In this document: positions 1-3,756 of the stretch, one piece after another
Layout of the letters: each line of letters opens with the position of its first letter
Position numbering within the stretch: position 1 is the stretch's first letter
Source of the DNA: Rhizobiaceae bacterium
Lineage (GTDB): Bacteria > Pseudomonadota > Alphaproteobacteria > Rhizobiales > Rhizobiaceae
Direction of reading: 5' to 3'
DNA: 6,573 bases
Assembly: GCA_014380965.1 (NCBI GenBank)
Contig: JACMIV010000321.1
Location: 1-6,573 of the forward strand
Notes under the pieces: generated by a model
The model's database searches: none
Seen by the model: only the letters and a program-made list of their open reading frames with translations
Told to the model about the DNA's origin: nothing
Made by a program: the position numbers and the translations under genes

Positions 1-851
1 CGGATCGTGTCGCCGATGCCCTCCTGGAGGAGGATGCCCATCGCGGCGGAGGAGGCGACGATGCCCTTGGTGCCCATGCCGGCTTCGGTCAGGCCGAGAT
101 GGAGCGCGTGGTCGGTGCGGCTCGACAGGTCCCGGTAGACGCCGATGAGGTCCTGCACGTTCGACACCTTGGCGGACAGGATGATCTTTGAGCGCGGCAG
201 GCCCGTCTCTTCGGCGAGCGCCGCCGAAAGCAGCGCCGACTGGATGATCGCCTCGCGCATCACGGACCTTGCCGAGCGGGGGATCGGGAGAGCCGAGTTC
301 TGGTCCATCAGCCGCGTCAGAAGATCCTGGTCGAGCGAACCCCAGTTCACGCCGATCCGCACCGGCTTGTCCCAGCGGATCGCCGCCTCGATGATCTCGA
401 TGAACTGCCGGTCCTTCTTGTCCTTGAAGCCGACATTGCCCGGATTGATGCGGTACTTCGCAAGCGCCTCGGCGCAGGCGGGATGATCGGCGAGCAGCGT
501 GTGGCCGATATAGTGGAAATCGCCGACCAGCGGCACGGTGATGCCGAGGCGGTCGAGCCGCTCGCGCACACGCGGCACCGCGGCGGCGGACTCGTTGCGG
601 TCGACGGTGATGCGAACGATTTCCGAGCCGGCCTTGGCGAGCGCCGCCACCTGCGCGACCGTCGCATCCACGTCGGCCGTGTCGGTGTTCGTCATCGATT
701 GCACCACGACGGGCGCCGACCCGCCGACGAGAACACCGCCGACATCGACGCCGACGGTCGGGCGTTTCGGCGCCGGATCGGCTTCTCTGGCTTCGTCGAA
801 GGATGGACGGGGTGCTGCGTCGAAGGACGAGCGGAGGGCTTCGACGTTCAT
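1..851 (-). CDS. ispG: 4-hydroxy-3-methylbut-2-en-1-yl diphosphate synthase IspG (GcpE), C-terminus cut off by window edge
   Basis: IspG is the penultimate enzyme of the MEP (non-mevalonate) isoprenoid pathway. It reductively converts methylerythritol cyclodiphosphate to HMBPP in the cytoplasm, using a [4Fe-4S] cluster and electrons from flavodoxin or ferredoxin. I translated the minus strand by hand and found 283 uninterrupted residues. They cover the N-terminal TIM-barrel domain, with family blocks [14 protein letters not shown] (about 47-60), GDFHYIGH (110-117), [14 protein letters not shown] (134-147), [10 protein letters not shown] (165-174) and [20 protein letters not shown] (251-270). 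The C-terminal domain with the cluster cysteines lies beyond base 1, so completeness cannot be judged. The start is uncertain. ATG at 851 has a weak GGGAAG upstream, while an in-frame ATG at 914 would add 21 residues without an obvious ribosome binding site. Either way there are roughly 30 or more non-conserved residues before the barrel. The gene is divergent from the DUF3309 pair. Identification is confident; the exact start is not. Confidence 0.96.
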   Translation of the reverse strand, partial: MNVEALRSSFDAAPRPSFDEAREADPAPKRPTVGVDVGGVLVGGSAPVVVQSMTNTDTADVDATVAQVAALAKAGSEIVRITVDRNESAAAVPRVRERLDRLGITVPLVGDFHYIGHTLLADHPACAEALAKYRINPGNVGFKDKKDRQFIEIIEAAIRWDKPVRIGVNWGSLDQDLLTRLMDQNSALPIPRSARSVMREAIIQSALLSAALAEETGLPRSKIILSAKVSNVQDLIGVYRDLSSRTDHALHLGLTEAGMGTKGIVASSAAMGILLQEGIGDTI

Positions 852-1060
852 CGGCGTCTTCCCGAAAGGCGGTTCGGCAACGGTCTTGCGGACCCCGCCG
901 CCGGGGCCGGCCATCCGCGCGCGTCTGTTCGATCGAGGTGGCGCTTTCGCGCGCGCTTGTCAAATGCCCTGCCCGTGAAATGAAAGAGGACCATGTCGGC
1001 TCCATGGCGAGCGGGAGAGGAGCGAGAGCGGCAAAGCTGCAGAAGACGACTTGCCTCGAA

Positions 1061-1085
1061 AGCCCGCCCCGATCTATGGCGGGTT
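1061..1085 (+). other. Possible leader hairpin upstream of the first DUF3309 gene
   Basis: Bases 1061-1068 (AGCCCGCC) pair with 1078-1085 (GGCGGGTT) to give an 8-bp stem with one G-T wobble and a 9-nt loop. It sits 28 nt before the ATG at 1114 and upstream of the likely ribosome binding site (GGAAAG, 1097-1102). No T-run follows, so it does not look like an intrinsic terminator. A 5' leader structure is an inference, and chance in GC-rich DNA is a real alternative. Confidence 0.25.
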
Positions 1086-1113
1086 GGACCTTTGCCGGAA
1101 AGACGCTGACGCC

Positions 1114-1272
1114 ATGACCTTCGGACCGATCCTTGCCATCATCGTCCTGACAATGCTTCTCGGCTCGCTGCCGCTCTGGCCTTGGTCGCGCGGGTGGACC
1201 AACCGCCCGGCGATCCTTCTGGTGATCCTGCTTGCCACGATCGTCATCGCCATTGCCCTGCAGATCATCTGA
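1114..1272 (+). CDS. Small hydrophobic DUF3309-like membrane protein (52 aa, divergent member)
   Basis: The product has 52 residues and is almost entirely hydrophobic. A first membrane segment (about residues 4-19) is followed by a short polar turn, LPLWPWSRGW (about 19-28), and a second segment running to the C-terminus. Size and the LPxWPxSRxW turn match the DUF3309 family, small proteins common in alphaproteobacteria whose function I do not know. It lacks the G(Y/F)xPSG motif that usually follows the turn, having TNRPA instead, so it is a diverged member. I chose ATG 1114 because GGAAAG lies 11 nt upstream and the hydrophobic segment begins directly after it. The same frame opens further upstream at a TTG (1051), but those extra 21 residues are polar and unlike the family. 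It lies just upstream of a second, more typical DUF3309 gene and divergent from ispG. No clear promoter was seen. Confidence 0.75.
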   Translation: MTFGPILAIIVLTMLLGSLPLWPWSRGWTNRPAILLVILLATIVIAIALQII

Positions 1273-1350
1273 AGAAACCGCCGCGGGAGCGCGGGGGTTG
1301 CCGCCGCCGGGGTTGAATTCCAGGACCGTCGCGTGATCTTGCGCTATGCC

Positions 1351-1370
1351 GCGGTCGAGCGGCCGACCGC
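1351..1370 (+). other. Hairpin between the two DUF3309 genes
   Basis: A perfect 7-bp inverted repeat, GCGGTCG (1351-1357) and CGACCGC (1364-1370), has a 6-nt loop. It lies 78 nt after the first DUF3309 stop codon and 61 nt before the second start codon. Only CGTT follows it, so it would be a weak terminator at best. It could separate expression of the two small genes or stabilise the upstream mRNA end, both of which are inference. Confidence 0.3.
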
Positions 1371-1431
1371 CGTTCGAGACGCCGCTTGACCGAACCCTCT
1401 CCGCAGACCCCGAAAGGTTGATGTTCCGGCC

Positions 1432-1584
1432 ATGGCCATCCTTCTCCTCTTCTTCATCGTCGTCCTCATCGCGTCCTTCCCGGCCTGGCCCTACTCTCGC
1501 AACTGGGGCTTTGCGCCGAGCGGCGTGATCGGCCTCTGCCTCGTCGCAGTGCTCGTCACCTATCTCGCCCGCGGCGGCGTCTGA
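1432..1584 (+). CDS. Small hydrophobic DUF3309 family membrane protein (50 aa)
   Basis: Translating from ATG 1432 to TGA 1582-1584 gives a 50-residue protein. It has an N-terminal hydrophobic segment (about residues 2-16), a turn with FPAWPYSRNWGFAPSG (about 16-31), and a second hydrophobic segment (about 32-46) ending in ARGGV. The WPYSRxWGxxPSG motif, the length of about 50 residues and the two-segment hairpin topology are typical of DUF3309, a family of unknown function. The ribosome binding site is weak: AAAGG at 1413-1417 lies 14 nt before the ATG. An ATG at 1421 is better placed after AAAGG, but it opens a serine-rich frame with no family resemblance. The gene follows the related 52-aa gene after 159 nt, suggesting an old tandem duplication. 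Its stop codon is 13 nt from the stop of the convergent MFS gene. The product is probably inserted in the inner membrane. Confidence 0.85.
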   Translation: MAILLLFFIVVLIASFPAWPYSRNWGFAPSGVIGLCLVAVLVTYLARGGV

Positions 1585-1597
1585 GCCGAAACGCGCG

Positions 1598-2776
1598 TCA
1601 CGGCTCCGGCGCCGCATCCGCGCCGGAGACGAGGTTGGCCGCGAAGAACGTGCCGACCAGGAACAGAGCTAGCCCGGCGAAGACAGGGGCGAAGCCGGTC
1701 GTCTCGGCGATGAAGCCGATCGCCGAAGGCGCAACGAGAATGCCGGAATAGCCGAGCGCGGTGACGATCGAGAGCCCGGCGCCCGGCCGGAGACCCTCGA
1801 CATTGCCGGCCGCCGAGAAGGCGATCGGCACGATGTTCGAGATTCCGATTCCCATGACGGCAAAGCCGAGGACGGCGACGGCCGTGTTCGGGGCGGCGGC
1901 GATGAGGATGAGCCCGAAGGCCGCGGCCGCGCTGCAGAGGCGCGCGGTCTTCACCGCCCCGAGGCCGCCGCGGATGCCGTCGCCGGCAAAACGGAAGACT
2001 GCCATCGTCAGCGAGAAGGCGGCGAAGGCGAGTCCCGAGGCGGAGGCGCCGGCGCCGAGTTCCTGCCTGAGATAGACCGCGCTCCAGTCGATCGCCGCCC
2101 CTTCCGGGATCATGGCGAAGAGCGCGAAAAGGCCGATCGCGAAGGCTTTGAGCATACCTGCCCTGCCGCCGCCTGCGCCTGCGCCTGAGGCCTCCTGCGC
2201 ACCGAAGACGCCTTCCGGCTCCGGCGCATCGAAAAGGGCTCCGCGCCAGACCAGCGGCAGGACCGCGAAGATGGCGGCGGCAGCAAGGAGCGCGTGGCCC
2301 TCCGGTCCGAGCGCCGCGATCAGGAAACCGCCCGCGCCGGCCCCGACGAGGCCTCCGACGCTCCAGAACCCGTGGCACGAGGACATGATCGCTTTCGTCA
2401 TGCCACGCTCGACCGCCACCGCGTTGGCGTTCATCGCGACGTCCATCCCGCCGGTCGCGATGCCCATGAAGACGATCGCGAAAGCGGCGGAGGCAAGGCT
2501 CGGGGCGAAGACCACCAGAGGCAGTGCAAGCGCCAGCGCGACGTGCAGCACGAGCATCGGCGGGCGCGAGCCGAAGCGGCCGATGATCCGCCCGACGACC
2601 GGCATCGCGGCGACGGCGCCGATGCCGAAAGCGAGGATCATCAGGCCGAGCGTCGATTCGGCGATGCCGAGCCGGGACGCGAAGACGGGGATCTGCGGCG
2701 CCCAGCTACCGATCAGGAAACCGTTGGCGAAGAAGGCCGCCGACACGGCGCGGCGATGCGATTGCGAGGACGTCAT
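1598..2776 (-). CDS. MFS transporter, YbjJ-like
   Basis: The product is a 392-residue major facilitator superfamily protein of normal length, with a predicted 12 membrane segments in two halves. A long Gly/Ala-rich loop around residues 184-207 separates the halves. A motif-A-like stretch, GRIIGRFGSR (62-71), lies in the loop between segments 2 and 3. The blocks FFANGFLIGSWAPQIP (15-30), MDVAMNANAVAVER (111-124), MSSCHGFWSVGG (131-142) and EGAAIDWSAVYLRQELGA (225-242) resemble E. coli YbjJ and related MFS proteins, whose substrates are not firmly established. I would not assign a substrate or direction. The start at 2776 lies 4 nt after the stop of the upstream channel gene, so the two are very likely cotranscribed and translationally coupled. 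AGAGG (2788-2792), inside the end of the channel gene, is a plausible ribosome binding site. The last codons encode part of a strong hairpin near the convergent DUF3309 gene. The family call is secure; the function is open. Confidence 0.93.
   Translation of the reverse strand: MTSSQSHRRAVSAAFFANGFLIGSWAPQIPVFASRLGIAESTLGLMILAFGIGAVAAMPVVGRIIGRFGSRPPMLVLHVALALALPLVVFAPSLASAAFAIVFMGIATGGMDVAMNANAVAVERGMTKAIMSSCHGFWSVGGLVGAGAGGFLIAALGPEGHALLAAAAIFAVLPLVWRGALFDAPEPEGVFGAQEASGAGAGGGRAGMLKAFAIGLFALFAMIPEGAAIDWSAVYLRQELGAGASASGLAFAAFSLTMAVFRFAGDGIRGGLGAVKTARLCSAAAAFGLILIAAAPNTAVAVLGFAVMGIGISNIVPIAFSAAGNVEGLRPGAGLSIVTALGYSGILVAPSAIGFIAETTGFAPVFAGLALFLVGTFFAANLVSGADAAPEP
1604..1628. terminator. Terminator-like hairpin at the convergent gene junction
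   Basis: A perfect 9-bp inverted repeat, CTCCGGCGC (1604-1612) and GCGCCGGAG (1620-1628), has a 7-nt loop. It lies inside the last codons of the MFS gene and 19 nt after the stop codon of the plus-strand DUF3309 gene. It is well placed to end plus-strand transcription or protect the 3' end of either mRNA. No T-run follows on the plus strand (ACGAGG), and only a short TTT appears downstream on the minus strand. Intrinsic termination is therefore possible but not shown. Confidence 0.4.
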
Positions 2777-2780
2777 TCTT

Positions 2781-3632
2781 TCAGCGGCCTCTGAGATAGG
2801 CGTACCAGTAGGCGAGGCCGATCGAGGCGCCCCCGATCACGTTGCCGAGCGTGACGAAGAGAAGGTTGTAGGCAAAACCGAAGAGCGTGACGCTGCCGAA
2901 GGCCTCCGGCGCAGCGCCCGCAGCCGTCCAAAATTCCGGGGCCGCGAAGGTCTTGATCCCGATCGCGATAGGGATGATCGACATGTTGGCGACGGAATGC
3001 TCGAAACCCGCCGCCACGAACACGGCTATGGGACCTGCAAGCGCCAGGAGCTTGCCCGGAACGGTGCGCGCCGCCTGCGTGACCCAGATGGCGAGGCAGA
3101 CGAGCATGTTGGCGAGAATGCCGGAGGCGATGAGCGCGACGATGCCCTTGTCCACCTTCGTCCGCGCCGCTTCGAGTGCCGCGATCCCGACCGCCCCGTC
3201 GCCCGGCAGATGACCGCCGGCGACGACGAACAGAAACGCGACGAGGACCGCACCGGCGAGATTTCCGCCGTAGACGAGGCCCCAGAAGCGCCACATCGTC
3301 CCCGAGTCCAGCGTGTCGCGGATGCGATTGATGACGAGCATCGTATCGCCGGTGAAGAGCTCTGCCCCCGCGACGACGACGAGCGCGAGGCCGACGGAGA
3401 AGCCGAGGCCCGCGAGGAGATGCTGCGGCCCGGAATAGCTCCCATCGCCCGCCGAGACGACGAGATACGCGATGCTACCGAACGCGATGTAGGCGCCGGC
3501 GAGCACCGCGAGCAGGAGGACGTCGCCGGAAGGCTTCTTCACCTTGCCCGATAGGTAGTCGAGTGCGATCCGTGCGGCCTCCGGCGGCGCGGCGTCGACG
3601 GCCTTCACCGTGGCGGGTGCGTCTTCGGCCAT
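2781..3632 (-). CDS. Formate/nitrite transporter (FNT) family channel, FocA-like
   Basis: This is a 283-residue inner-membrane channel of the FNT family, which forms pentamers that pass formate, nitrite or hydrosulfide. The frame extends upstream to ATG 3677, but I chose ATG 3632 because GAGGGAGG (3638-3645) lies 5 nt before it. The length then equals E. coli FocA (285 aa). Family marks are ELFTGDT (91-97), GNLAGA (123-128), ILANMLVCLAIW (172-183), GFEHSVANM (209-217) and GNVIGG (263-268). From remembered FocA numbering, its key residues T91, K156, N172 and H209, and constriction residues F75, L79, L89 and F202, all reappear here with a constant +3 offset. The C-terminal APEFWTAAGAAPEAF block also resembles FocA more than NirC. 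Formate is thus the most likely substrate, though nitrite or another small anion is not excluded. It lies 124 nt downstream of pyc and 4 nt upstream of the MFS gene. No pyruvate formate-lyase gene is in view. Confidence 0.94.
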   Translation of the reverse strand: MAEDAPATVKAVDAAPPEAARIALDYLSGKVKKPSGDVLLLAVLAGAYIAFGSIAYLVVSAGDGSYSGPQHLLAGLGFSVGLALVVVAGAELFTGDTMLVINRIRDTLDSGTMWRFWGLVYGGNLAGAVLVAFLFVVAGGHLPGDGAVGIAALEAARTKVDKGIVALIASGILANMLVCLAIWVTQAARTVPGKLLALAGPIAVFVAAGFEHSVANMSIIPIAIGIKTFAAPEFWTAAGAAPEAFGSVTLFGFAYNLLFVTLGNVIGGASIGLAYWYAYLRGR

Positions 3633-3637
3633 GCGTG

Positions 3638-3645
3638 CCTCCCTC
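3638..3645 (-). promoter_or_regulatory. Strong ribosome binding site that fixes the FNT gene start
   Basis: On the minus strand GAGGGAGG is followed by the 5-nt spacer CACGC and then ATG at 3632. It is the best Shine-Dalgarno match I noticed in the window and argues against the upstream in-frame ATG at 3677. Confidence 0.8.
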
Positions 3646-3646
3646 G

Positions 3647-3713
3647 GACGGGCGGTCTGTCCCGCTCGCTCAAGCAAGATGGAGGCGCGATCGCCGACGG
3701 ACAGTGGCCCGTC
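3647..3713 (-). other. Interrupted inverted repeat in the FNT gene leader
   Basis: Bases 3647-3653 (GACGGGC) pair with 3707-3713 (GCCCGTC), and 3657-3662 (CTGTCC) pair with 3699-3704 (GGACAG). Thirteen base pairs form around a small internal loop (3 nt against 2 nt) and a 36-nt terminal loop. The repeat lies wholly between pyc and the FNT gene, and its channel-proximal arm ends one base from the ribosome binding site. It may be an mRNA structure influencing translation or stability, or a protein-binding site. No T-run follows, so it is unlikely to be the pyc terminator. Confidence 0.4.
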
Positions 3714-3756
3714 TCAGGAAAGCCCCAAGCCGCCTGACGACCGGGGGTCCGGCAGC

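Noticed and set aside
935..963. Possible ispG promoter with TTGACA on the minus strand at 958-963
   Set aside because: The -35 match is perfect, but at 16-18 nt spacing the -10 position reads CACCTC or similar, far from TATAAT. It is too weak to list as a promoter.
483..983. Plus-strand frames of about 100-170 codons opposite ispG
   Set aside because: They are antisense to a clear ispG frame and biased in composition, with no domain evidence.
1346..1528. 60-codon plus-strand frame with a serine run
   Set aside because: It overlaps the 50-aa DUF3309 gene in another frame. The serine run comes from reading the hydrophobic Leu/Phe/Ile/Val codons out of frame.
2112..3554. 480-codon plus-strand open frame opposite the MFS and FNT genes
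   Set aside because: It is antisense to two well-recognised genes, has low-complexity Ala/Arg/Pro/Asp-rich composition and shows no recognisable domain.
3729..3756. Possible terminator right after the pyc stop codon
   Set aside because: A GCTGCC/GGCGGC stem with one wobble has a 16-nt loop and is followed by TTGGGGCTTTCC. The pairing is weak and there is no real T-run.
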